A stretch of DNA of 9,220 nt from Pseudopedobacter sp039918235 (GTDB taxonomy: Bacteria > Bacteroidota > Bacteroidia > Sphingobacteriales > Sphingobacteriaceae): assembly GCA_039918235.1 (NCBI GenBank), contig JBDSHZ010000097.1, positions 1 through 9,220 on the forward strand, written 5' to 3'. The position numbers and the translations under genes are program-made. The notes below the pieces were generated by a model, which worked only from the letters and a program-made list of their open reading frames with translations, was not told where the DNA came from and did no database searches. Positions 1 through 5,927 of the stretch are shown here, one piece after another; the stretch's first letter is position 1, and each line of letters begins with the position of its first letter.

Positions 1-456
1 GCCTACAAAATCATAATTTCCTTCTTGTGTATAAAACTTAACCGCAAAGCCGCGTACGTCTCTGGCTAAATCAGCAGAACCTCTAAAACCTGCCACTGTA
101 GAAAATCTAGCAAAAACAGGTGTTTCAATACTTGGGTCGGTTAAAAACTTAGCTTTTGTAAATTCTTTTAAGCTGTCATCATAAACTTTAAAAACTCCGT
201 GGGCACCCGCTCCTCTGGCATGTACAATTCTTTCCGGAATCCGTTCATGGTCAAAATGAGTGATCTTCTCTCTCAAAATGAAATCTTCTAGAAGCGTGGC
301 ACCTCTTTCTCCGGCTTTTAAAGAGTTGTTATCGTCATTCACTAACAAACCCTGATTGGTAGACATTTTTTGTCCACTCACATCCTCCATGTTTTTGGAA
401 AGGTCTTCCGTTTTTTTGCTTGATGTTTCTTTTTTGTCTGATGTAGTGCTTTTCAT
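1..456 (-). CDS. katE: Large-subunit catalase (KatE/HPII type), N-terminal part only
   Basis: Haem catalase dismutating H2O2 to water and oxygen in the cytoplasm. Reading leftward from the ATG at 456, 152 residues are visible and the frame is open at the window edge, so the gene continues left of base 1. After a charged, low-complexity N-terminus (residues 1-45, rich in K, S, T, D) comes the clade-2 signature LLEDFILREKITHFDHERIPER, then IVHARGAGAHG with the catalytic distal histidine at about residue 79. FARFSTVAGFRGSADLARDVRGFAVKF follows. The window ends at GNYDFVG, just before the expected catalytic asparagine, so that residue cannot be checked. The long N-terminal extension and the FILREKITHFDHERIPER wording favour the large-subunit HPII clade over small-subunit catalases. 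It is divergent from the stress operon starting at 647 and shares spacer motifs with it. Family assignment is secure; the symbol is by clade resemblance. Confidence 0.93.
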   Translation of the reverse strand, partial: MKSTTSDKKETSSKKTEDLSKNMEDVSGQKMSTNQGLLVNDDNNSLKAGERGATLLEDFILREKITHFDHERIPERIVHARGAGAHGVFKVYDDSLKEFTKAKFLTDPSIETPVFARFSTVAGFRGSADLARDVRGFAVKFYTQEGNYDFVG

Positions 457-483
457 GATGTTAATAGTTATAGATTATAGGAT

Positions 484-613
484 ATTGGTTTTAAATAACA
501 ATCTCTATTCCAATAAATAAAGCAAGAATAAAAAAATTCTATTGAGCTATTTTATGAGTCTTTTAGGCTAAAATTTAAGTTTTAAAACCAATTTGGTATT
601 GGAATAATATTTG
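484..613. promoter_or_regulatory. Divergent promoter region with two mirrored motif pairs
   Basis: The 190-bp AT-rich spacer separates the leftward catalase from the rightward stress operon. The 12-mer TTTAAAACCAAT occurs at 581-592 on the + strand and at 495-484 on the - strand. The 10-mer TATTGGAATA occurs at 597-606 on the + strand and at 515-506 on the - strand. Each gene therefore has both words pointing towards it, but in opposite order. TATTGGAATA ends 40 nt before the operon start and 49 nt before the catalase start. AATATTTG at 606-613 is one base from the Bacteroidota -7 element TAnnTTTG, but no convincing -33 element is spaced correctly. Small palindromes also lie here: TTTTAG-G-CTAAAA (561-573) and TCCGT-AAA-ACGGA (616-628). 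The words are seen in the sequence; a regulatory role is inferred. Confidence 0.5.
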
Positions 614-646
614 TTTCCGTAAAACGGATTAATAAAATAAAATATC

Positions 647-1198
647 ATGGAAAACAGAAAAAACGAAAGTCAAACGCCAACACAAACAGAAGACACCACA
701 AAAAATTTATTTGGAAAAGATGCCATTGAGAAAATGAAGGAATTGGCCGAAGGTGCCGAAACCTGTTTTTTTTGTACAAACATTAAAACTGGTATCCCAA
801 TGTCTGTACGCCCAATGTCTTTACAACAAGTAGATGATGAAGGGAACTTTTGGTTTATGGATTTGAAAGACAGCAAAAAAGAGGAAGAAATAAAACAGGA
901 TCCTTTTACCAATTTAATGTTTCAGGAAAGTAAGCATTCGGGATTTTTAAATGTTTATGGAATCAGTGAAATTTCTAGAGACCAAGCAAAAATTGATGAG
1001 GTGTGGACACCAGCATGTAAAATTTGGTTTCAAGACGGAAAAGACGACTTAAACATTAGGCTCATAAAAGTTGTACCTACCAGTGTTCATTATTGGGACA
1101 ATAAGCATGGCGATATGATTGCTTTTGTTAAAATGGCAGCATCAATGGTAACTGGTAAAACTATGGACGATAGTGTTGAAGGAGACTTGGATTTTTAA
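647..1198 (+). CDS. General stress protein, pyridoxamine 5'-phosphate oxidase-like split barrel (paralogue 1)
   Basis: A 183-residue soluble protein of the FMN-binding split-barrel superfamily, general stress protein 26 / Pyrid_ox_like group. Family members bind flavin or F420 and are linked to stress responses; the substrate is usually unknown. A polar N-terminal tail (1-22, QTPTQTEDTTKN) precedes the helix KDAIEKMKELAEGAETC. The first barrel strands carry SVRPMSLQQVDDEGNFWFMD (53-72), where RPM and DEGNFWF are the family's hallmark words. The C-terminal half has AKIDEVWTPACKIWFQDGKDD...LIKVVPTSVHYWD (114-151). It is the most divergent of the three paralogues: the usual WFPxGxxDP is WFQDGKDDL here. 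The start is the first in-frame ATG after the AT-rich spacer, with no clear Shine-Dalgarno. Its stop overlaps the next gene's start by one base (TAATG), indicating translational coupling. First gene of a four-gene operon. Confidence 0.9.
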   Translation: MENRKNESQTPTQTEDTTKNLFGKDAIEKMKELAEGAETCFFCTNIKTGIPMSVRPMSLQQVDDEGNFWFMDLKDSKKEEEIKQDPFTNLMFQESKHSGFLNVYGISEISRDQAKIDEVWTPACKIWFQDGKDDLNIRLIKVVPTSVHYWDNKHGDMIAFVKMAASMVTGKTMDDSVEGDLDF

Positions 1199-1806
1199 TG
1201 AAATTACCTTTAAGCTTTTATCAAAGAGAAGATACCTTACTGATTGCCAAAGAACTGATTGGAAAATCTATTTTTACTAAAATAGATGATGAGCTTAGTG
1301 GAGGAATGATTGTAGAAACGGAAGCATATATGGGCCCTTTAGATGCGGGCTCACATGCTTTCAATGGTAGAAAAACTTTACTAAACAACAGCATGTACCT
1401 TGCTGGCGGAGTAGCTTACCTATACATCTGTTATGGGATTCATGATATGTTCAATATCGTAACCGGAAAAGAAGGAACTTCTCATGCCATATTGATAAGA
1501 GCAATTGAGCCTAAAATAGGATTGGAGCACATGCAGGCAAGAAGAGGTGATGTATTAATAAACAATTTAGCCAAAGGACCCGGTTCTTTGGCTAAAGCTT
1601 TAGGTTTAAATAAATCATTTGATGGGAAATCACTGTTAGGAAATGAGCTTTGGTTAGAAGATAGAGGAATCTATCCCTCAGATCAACAGATTATTGCCAG
1701 CCCTAGAATAGGACTGAATTGTGCAGCACCTTATTGCTCCATCCCATGGAGGTTTACGCTTTTTGGCAGTAAATTTGTAAGTAAACAGCCAAACATAAGC
1801 GATTAA
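1198..1806 (+). CDS. DNA-3-methyladenine glycosylase, AAG/Mpg family
   Basis: Monofunctional glycosylase of the AAG/MPG family (EC 3.2.2.21-like). It starts base excision repair by flipping out and excising alkylated or deaminated purines such as 3-methyladenine and hypoxanthine. The 202 residues match the usual length of bacterial members. The motif GGMIVETEAYMGPLDAGSH (35-53) supplies, by alignment with human AAG, the catalytic glutamate (E42), the stacking Tyr (Y44) and the His (H53). YLYICYGIHDMFNIVTG (74-90) supplies Y76, the intercalating-type Y79 and N86. ILIRAIEP (98-105) carries the conserved Arg (R101). GPGSLAKALGL (127-137) and the C-terminal PRIGLNCAAPYCSIPWRFTLFG (169-190) complete the fold. 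All active-site positions I can align are present. The ATG overlaps the stop of the preceding stress-protein gene by one base, and the next stress-protein gene follows after 16 bp. This repair enzyme is therefore an integral part of the operon. Confidence 0.95.
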   Translation: MKLPLSFYQREDTLLIAKELIGKSIFTKIDDELSGGMIVETEAYMGPLDAGSHAFNGRKTLLNNSMYLAGGVAYLYICYGIHDMFNIVTGKEGTSHAILIRAIEPKIGLEHMQARRGDVLINNLAKGPGSLAKALGLNKSFDGKSLLGNELWLEDRGIYPSDQQIIASPRIGLNCAAPYCSIPWRFTLFGSKFVSKQPNISD

Positions 1807-1822
1807 TACCCGTTAAATAAAT

Positions 1823-2341
1823 ATGCGTTCCAAAGAAAAAGCAGAAAAAATAATTAAGCTGAGGTCATTGATTGACGAGGTGAATGTGGCCATGCTCACT
1901 ACTTTAAAAGCAAACGGAGAATTTTACAGTCGCCCAATGAATACCATGGAGTTGGATGATGAAGGGAATATCTTCTTTTTTTCTGATGAACATACGCCTG
2001 AAGTAGATGACATTAAGCTCAACAATAGGGCTTCCGTAACTTATACCAATCCAGAAAACAATACTTATATCGCATTAAACGGCAAGTTATCCATAGCGCA
2101 GGATCAATCTAAAATAGATGATTTATGGGTTCCTGCTTGTAAAGCCTGGTTTCCAGAGGGAAGGCAAGATCCTAATTTATCATTGATTAAAGTTGAAGTT
2201 TGGAAAGCCGAATATTGGGATACCGCACAAAGTGATATGGTGGTGTTGTTCAATATGTTAAAGGCAATTATTAAAGGGGGCACTTATGATCAAGGCGAAC
2301 ATGAGGAAATAGATTTTAAAAAGGAAACAAAAAAAATATGA
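1823..2341 (+). CDS. General stress protein, pyridoxamine 5'-phosphate oxidase-like split barrel (paralogue 2)
   Basis: A 172-residue FMN-binding split-barrel protein of the general stress protein 26 group, with no signal peptide or membrane segment. An N-terminal amphipathic helix (EKAEKIIKLRSLIDEV) is followed by VAMLTTLKANGEFYSRPMNTMELDDEGNIFFFSD (22-55), with the RPM and DDEGNxFFF hallmarks. Next come the central strands TYIALNGKLSIAQDQSKIDDLW and the segment VPACKAWFPEGRQDPNLSLIKVEVWKAEYWD (103-133). WFPEGxxDP and LIKVEV are the canonical C-terminal words. The tail GTYDQGEHEEIDF is close to that of the next gene (MYDEGEHGKINL), marking paralogues 2 and 3 as the closer pair. It lies 16 bp after the glycosylase and overlaps the next gene by 4 bp (ATGA). 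A flavin- or F420-dependent oxidoreductase or flavin-binding role is family knowledge; the true substrate is not visible. Confidence 0.9.
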   Translation: MRSKEKAEKIIKLRSLIDEVNVAMLTTLKANGEFYSRPMNTMELDDEGNIFFFSDEHTPEVDDIKLNNRASVTYTNPENNTYIALNGKLSIAQDQSKIDDLWVPACKAWFPEGRQDPNLSLIKVEVWKAEYWDTAQSDMVVLFNMLKAIIKGGTYDQGEHEEIDFKKETKKI

Positions 2342-2826
2342 ACTATCCAGAAAATATCAAAAAATTAAAAGACTTATTGTCGCATTCCAGAATTTGTATG
2401 CTGAGTACTTATACCAATTCAGAAGGGGTCCATACCCGTCCAATGGCTTTTCAGCAATTAGAAGAAGATGGTTCCATTTGGTTTTTTACCAATGAGTATT
2501 CTCCTAAGACAGAAGAGATCTCTATTAATCATGAAGTGAGCATCAGTTTCTCTAACGAAAGTCAAAGCAATTATGTGGTTTTAAAAGGTCAGGCGAGATT
2601 ATCAAAAGACAAAGCTAAAATGGAAGAACTTTTTAACCCGATGGTGAAAGTTTGGTTTCCAAAAGGTTTAGACGATCCTAAAATGGCTTTAATTAAGGTA
2701 GAGGTAGTTGCTGCGGAATACTGGGACAATACCAGCAGCACCATGGTGATGCTTTTTAACGCGGCCAAATCTTTGGTGACCGGTGAAATGTATGACGAAG
2801 GCGAGCATGGGAAAATAAACTTATAA
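2338..2826 (+). CDS. General stress protein, pyridoxamine 5'-phosphate oxidase-like split barrel (paralogue 3)
   Basis: The shortest (162 residues) of the three split-barrel paralogues and the last gene of the operon. SRICMLSTYTNSEGVHTRPMAFQQLEEDGSIWFFTNEYSPKTEEI carries the RPM motif (34-36) and the DGSIWFF strand. VLKGQARLSKDKAKMEELFNPMVKVWFPKGLDDPKMALIKVEVVAAEYWD (81-130) carries WFPKGxxDP and LIKVEV. The C-terminus (YDEGEHGKINL) parallels paralogue 2. The start ATG overlaps the preceding stop in the ATGA arrangement, so translation is likely coupled. The stop is followed within 8 bp by the intrinsic terminator, which sets the end of the operon. The three copies have diverged strongly outside the hallmark words, so the duplication is old or the copies have specialised. 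Hetero-oligomers are possible, since family members are usually dimers, but nothing in the sequence proves it. Confidence 0.9.
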   Translation: MNYPENIKKLKDLLSHSRICMLSTYTNSEGVHTRPMAFQQLEEDGSIWFFTNEYSPKTEEISINHEVSISFSNESQSNYVVLKGQARLSKDKAKMEELFNPMVKVWFPKGLDDPKMALIKVEVVAAEYWDNTSSTMVMLFNAAKSLVTGEMYDEGEHGKINL

Positions 2827-2833
2827 GAATGAC

Positions 2834-2864
2834 AAAGACCATAAAAAATGGTCTTTTTTTATTT
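2834..2864 (+). terminator. Intrinsic terminator of the stress operon
   Basis: Perfect 9-bp stem AAAGACCAT (2834-2842) / ATGGTCTTT (2848-2856) with a five-A loop. It is followed directly by further T residues (TTTTATTT). It starts 8 bp after the last stop codon of the four-gene operon. Confidence 0.9.
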
Positions 2865-2870
2865 AGGTTG

Positions 2871-2894
2871 ATTAAATTGCAAGAAAAATTTAAT
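2871..2894. repeat. AT-rich inverted repeat
   Basis: Perfect 8-nt arms ATTAAATT (2871-2878) and AATTTAAT (2887-2894) with an 8-nt loop. It sits between two stronger hairpins. Its AT-only arms make it a weak RNA stem, so it may have no function. Confidence 0.4.
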
Positions 2895-2896
2895 TC

Positions 2897-2931
2897 AATA
2901 AAGCCCATGGTTTAAAACATGGGCTTTATTT
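2897..2931. terminator. Second strong hairpin downstream of the stress operon
   Basis: Perfect 13-bp stem AATAAAGCCCATG (2897-2909) / CATGGGCTTTATT (2918-2930) with an 8-nt loop GTTTAAAA. The right arm ends in TTTATTT and the left arm gives a similar U-rich end on the opposite strand, so it could terminate in either direction. As a back-up terminator it would insulate kynU from operon read-through. Confidence 0.6.
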
Positions 2932-2945
2932 CAATGTATTCAAAT

Positions 2946-2961
2946 AACCGTTTCAACGGTT
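2946..2961. promoter_or_regulatory. Palindrome upstream of kynU, possible operator
   Basis: AACCGTT-TC-AACGGTT, perfect 7-nt arms with a 2-nt spacer, 40 bp before the kynureninase start and past the last hairpin of the previous operon. The size and position suit a dimeric repressor site, but no regulator is encoded nearby. No TAnnTTTG -7 element is visible between it and the start. Confidence 0.35.
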
Positions 2962-3000
2962 TCAAATGATGAGGAGTATTTAGGATATAAAAAAGAATAT

Positions 3001-4281
3001 ATGCAATTTAAGAACAACTTAGAATTTGCCAATAGCTTAGATCATCAGGACGAATTAGCTTCTTTTAGAAATCAATTTCATATCCCTAAACAAGGAGGTA
3101 AAGAGATTATTTACCTATGCGGTAATTCTTTAGGTCTGCAGCCTCAAGCAGCTGCAGCAGAAATCAATAAGCAGTTAGCTGTTTGGCAAAATCATGCGGT
3201 AGAAGGTTGGTTTAATGGAGAAGAAAACTGGTTAAATTACCACCACGAGATTAAAGAATTATTGGCTCCAATACTAGGCGCAAAGCCCGAAGAGGTGACC
3301 TGTATGAACAGTCTCACCGTAAACCTTCACCTCTTGCTTACCAGTTTTTACCAGCCAACAGCCAAGCGATATAAGATTTTGATGGAAGGAGGGGCTTTCC
3401 CTTCTGACCAATACGCATTGGAATCACATGTAAAAACACGAGTCTATGCTTATGAGGATGCAGTGATTGAAATTTTCCCTAGGGAAGGAGAAGAAACCTT
3501 AAGAACTGAAGACATCATTGCGAAAATTCAAGAACATCAAGAAGAACTGGCTTTAATCTTTTTCGGAGGAATCAATTACTACACCGGGCAGTTTTTCGAT
3601 TTAGAAGCGATTACTAAAGCCGGACATGAAATTGGGGCAATGGTAGGTTTTGATTTAGCCCATGCCGCCGGAAATGTACCCGTAAAACTTCATGAATGGA
3701 AGGTGGATTTCGCTTGCTGGTGTTCTTATAAATACATGAATGCTGGTCCTGGCGGTATCGCTGGAATCTTTGTTCACGAAAAACATTTTAACAGTGATTT
3801 ACCCAGACTGGCAGGTTGGTGGGGCTATCAATTAAACAAAAGGTTTAAGATGGATAAAGGCTTTATTCCCGAAGCTGGGGCAGAAGGATGGCAAGTGAGT
3901 ACCAGTCCCATTTTATTAATGGCCACTCATAAAGCAGCCTTACAAGTGATGAATGAAGCAGGCTTTGAGAAGCTGAGAAAAAAGAGCATCTTGCTGACCA
4001 GTTACCTCGAGTTTATCATACAAAAAGTGAATGATCAGGTTGGGGAAGAGTTTCTTAAAATTATTACGCCAACAAATGCGAATGAAAGAGGTTGTCAATT
4101 ATCCATCATCTGTAAGCGTAGTGGTAAAACTTTATTTGATGCATTAGCTGCCCAAAATATTATTGGCGACTGGAGAGAACCGAACGTGATTAGGCTAAGC
4201 CCGGTGCCACTGTATAATACCTTTAGTGAAATTTATTTTTTAGGACAAACTTTACTGAATAATCTTAAAACGCAATGTTGA
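3001..4281 (+). CDS. kynU: Kynureninase
   Basis: PLP-dependent fold-type I enzyme (EC 3.7.1.3) cleaving L-kynurenine to anthranilate, or 3-hydroxykynurenine to 3-hydroxyanthranilate, plus alanine. It acts in tryptophan catabolism and, in some bacteria, in quinolinate/NAD synthesis. The 426 residues match the usual length. Landmarks are YLCGNSLGLQP (38-48), WFNGEENWLNYHHEI (70-84), MNSLTVNLHLLLTSFY (102-117) and FFGGINYYTGQFFD (187-200). GFDLAHAAGN (216-225) has the aspartate that contacts the PLP ring nitrogen (D218), and FACWCSYKYMNAGPGG (237-252) has the Schiff-base lysine K244. WWGYQLNKRFKMDKGFIPEAGAEGWQVSTSPIL follows. The D-to-K distance of 26 equals that of the Pseudomonas enzyme as I recall it. 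The ATG at 3001 places the conserved N-terminal segment normally. No kynA, kmo or haaO is in the window, so the pathway partners lie elsewhere. Confidence 0.96.
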   Translation: MQFKNNLEFANSLDHQDELASFRNQFHIPKQGGKEIIYLCGNSLGLQPQAAAAEINKQLAVWQNHAVEGWFNGEENWLNYHHEIKELLAPILGAKPEEVTCMNSLTVNLHLLLTSFYQPTAKRYKILMEGGAFPSDQYALESHVKTRVYAYEDAVIEIFPREGEETLRTEDIIAKIQEHQEELALIFFGGINYYTGQFFDLEAITKAGHEIGAMVGFDLAHAAGNVPVKLHEWKVDFACWCSYKYMNAGPGGIAGIFVHEKHFNSDLPRLAGWWGYQLNKRFKMDKGFIPEAGAEGWQVSTSPILLMATHKAALQVMNEAGFEKLRKKSILLTSYLEFIIQKVNDQVGEEFLKIITPTNANERGCQLSIICKRSGKTLFDALAAQNIIGDWREPNVIRLSPVPLYNTFSEIYFLGQTLLNNLKTQC

Positions 4282-4290
4282 AGGGAAGGG

Positions 4291-4353
4291 AAAGTAGAAA
4301 GTAAAAAGTAAAAAGTGAAAAGTAAAAAGTAGAAAGTAAAAAGTTTAAAGTAC
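4291..4353. repeat. Purine-rich heptamer array (AAAGTAn)9
   Basis: Nine consecutive 7-nt units in perfect phase, all beginning AAAGT: AAAGTAG, AAAGTAA (twice), AAAGTGA, AAAGTAA, AAAGTAG, AAAGTAA, AAAGTTT, AAAGTAC. It begins 10 bp after the kynureninase stop and forms the left half of a larger heptamer block. Confidence 0.9.
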
Positions 4354-4357
4354 CCAA

Positions 4358-4490
4358 TTCTGATATCTGATTTCTCACTTCTGACCTCTAACCTCTAACC
4401 TCAGACCTCCCACCTCTAACCTCAAACCTCTAACCTCCGACCTCTAACCACCAACCCCTTACCTCTAACCCCTTACCTCTCAATCCTCAA
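4358..4490. repeat. Pyrimidine-rich heptamer array (consensus CTCTAAC)
   Basis: From 4358 the sequence runs in 7-nt units: TTCTGAT, ATCTGAT, TTCTCAC, TTCTGAC, CTCTAAC (twice), CTCAGAC, CTCCCAC, CTCTAAC and so on, drifting out near 4490. In the register starting at 4384, fourteen consecutive units to 4481 all begin with ACC. The reverse complement of these units has the form GTnnnAn, like the left array, so the two arrays are a degenerate inverted pair. It ends 4 bp before the next gene's ATG. Confidence 0.88.
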
Positions 4491-4494
4491 CAAA

Positions 4495-5298
4495 ATGAAA
4501 AAAGTTAAAACATTAGCCTGGTTAAATTTTATTTTCTTTACGATAGCTTGTGCGGTTGCTAACCTCAGTCAGTTAAAGTTATTTGGGGGGCAAACCAACG
4601 CCGATGTATCCAATAAATACGATACGGTATTTACGCCAGCAGGGATTACCTTTGCCATTTGGGGAGTCATCTATCTTTCCCTCTTCGGATTTACCATTTA
4701 CCACCTCATTAAAGCTTATAAGGATGATATTCATTCCGAAGCCAGTCAGGCGGTGCTGAAAATAGGGAATCTATTTATCCTCAATAACATAGCCACTACT
4801 TTCTGGGTATTTGCTTTTACTTACGAGTACCTCTTTTTATCCATGGTTTTAATCATCATTCAGCTCATTACTTTGCTGCTGATCTTTATCAATTTAAATC
4901 TTTGGGATCTGAATAAAGGCTTTTATCACAAGCTGTTTACGCAATTCCCTTTAAGTATTTATTTTGCCTGGCTGTGTGTGGCAACTGTGGCCAATATTTC
5001 TGTGTTTTTGGTTTCTGTTGGTTGGGATGGCTTTGGGATAAGTGATCGTAATTGGGCCATCACGCTCATTATTATTGTGCTGTTACTGGCGGTCTATATC
5101 ATCCACTTTAAAAGAAATGTATATTTCGGATTGGTGATCCTTTGGGCTATTTATGGCATTTACCTAAAGCGGATGCAACTAGATGAAGAGCTTTACAGTA
5201 GCGTGATTGAAACCTGTTATTTCTGTTTTGGAGCTTTACCTATTTTTATGGTGTCTCAGCTGTTGAGGAATGCGAATTTTAAGAAGAAGGTGTCTTAG
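4495..5298 (+). CDS. Multi-pass membrane protein, TspO/tryptophan-rich sensory protein-like
   Basis: A 267-residue integral membrane protein with about eight predicted hydrophobic segments, near residues 8-25, 49-70, 90-110, 112-135, 151-174, 187-204, 209-224 and 237-257. The N-terminal AWLNFIFFTIACAVANL, then YDTVFTPAGITFAIWGVIYLSLF (42-64) and FPLSIYFAWLCVATVANISVFL (151-172), recall a Bacteroidota group annotated as TspO/MBR-related or 'tryptophan-rich sensory' proteins. That group contains a P-x-G-x-x-F-x-x-W-G-x-I-Y signature. True TspO is about 160 residues with five helices, so this is at best a longer distant relative, and no ligand or function can be stated. The positive C-terminus (RNANFKKKVS) suggests a cytoplasmic tail. 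The start follows the heptamer repeats by 4 bp with no clear Shine-Dalgarno or promoter. It may be read from kynU's promoter through the repeat, or separately. Confidence 0.6.
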   Translation: MKKVKTLAWLNFIFFTIACAVANLSQLKLFGGQTNADVSNKYDTVFTPAGITFAIWGVIYLSLFGFTIYHLIKAYKDDIHSEASQAVLKIGNLFILNNIATTFWVFAFTYEYLFLSMVLIIIQLITLLLIFINLNLWDLNKGFYHKLFTQFPLSIYFAWLCVATVANISVFLVSVGWDGFGISDRNWAITLIIIVLLLAVYIIHFKRNVYFGLVILWAIYGIYLKRMQLDEELYSSVIETCYFCFGALPIFMVSQLLRNANFKKKVS

Positions 5299-5382
5299 CG
5301 ACAACCTTTTTTGTGAGATGCTTCGTTTCACTCAGCATGATGGGATTTTTGGCGTCTGACCTAGAGCGATAGTGAAAGTAAG

Positions 5383-5487
5383 AGCCATTGACCGGCCAGG
5401 GCAGGCAGGCCTCGAACTTTAATGCCATTTGATTTTCTGTTCTTTGTTAAGGCAAAGAACCAAACCATTCTTTTGTCCCTCAGGTGC
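5383..5487. repeat. Dispersed repeat, copy 1 (uninterrupted)
   Basis: The first 69 bp match 5928-5996 at 64 positions, and AAAGAACCAAACCATTCTTTTG (5454-5475) is identical to 6049-6070. The centre is a hairpin GTTCTTTG (5439-5446) - TTAAGG - CAAAGAAC (5453-5460). It starts with the GC-rich block CCGGCCAGGGCAGGCAGGC. Confidence 0.85.
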
Positions 5488-5900
5488 CTTTTCCACCATC
5501 CCACCACCATCATAAAAGCAACATCGCTGATTTTTACTCGGAACTGCTACACTAAAGCCACTGCCAGAAGAGCGTAAAACCGCTATCGCTATAGGCTCGG
5601 CACTGCTAAACCAAGCCAATGCTACCGCTTTTCTGATGCTCCCGGCACTCCCAACGCTCCCTAAAGCGTGGCAACATTGCACATCCACAGAGCAGAGCCA
5701 CAAAGCAGGTCCGGCATCAGAAGATTTGGATGGGAAGCCCGATAAATTGGGCTGCTGTTCCTTTGAATTGAGCACTGCTAAGCAATCCGAAAAAGTGGTG
5801 CTTTCCATCTCAATAAGCACTTCCATACCCACGGCTTGGATTGCGCTCCCCCTATTTATTGGAGCTAACCGAACAAATATTCGTCAGCCTTGATTTTTGC

Positions 5901-5926
5901 TCAACTTTTTATCAAGAAAAAGTTGA
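5901..5926. repeat. Hairpin immediately before repeat copy 2
   Basis: Perfect 10-bp arms TCAACTTTTT (5901-5910) / AAAAAGTTGA (5917-5926) with loop ATCAAG. The loop is also the inverse of CTTGAT at 5889-5894, so two mutually exclusive stems can form. It abuts the second repeat copy by one base. Confidence 0.7.
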
Positions 5927-5927
5927 A

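Noticed and set aside
606..613. Firm promoter call for the stress operon at AATATTTG
   Set aside because: It is one base off TAnnTTTG and has no TTG at a proper -33 distance. It is kept only as part of the regulatory region.
670..912. Leftward 80-codon frame inside the first stress-protein gene
   Set aside because: It is the antisense shadow of a well-supported split-barrel gene.
4291..4490. CRISPR array or telomere-like repeat
   Set aside because: Units are 7 nt, contiguous and degenerate, with no spacers, no cas genes and an internal chromosomal position.
5419..5832. Leftward 137-codon open frame in the repeat region
   Set aside because: It overlaps repeat copy 1 and the gene-less interior, encodes a low-complexity Ser/Cys/Gly string with no domain and has no start context. 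Such frames are typical of translated intergenic repeats.
5636..5893. Rightward 85-codon open frame in the repeat interior
   Set aside because: It lies antisense to the frame above, has no recognisable motif or ribosome-binding site, and composition follows the repeat rather than codon usage.
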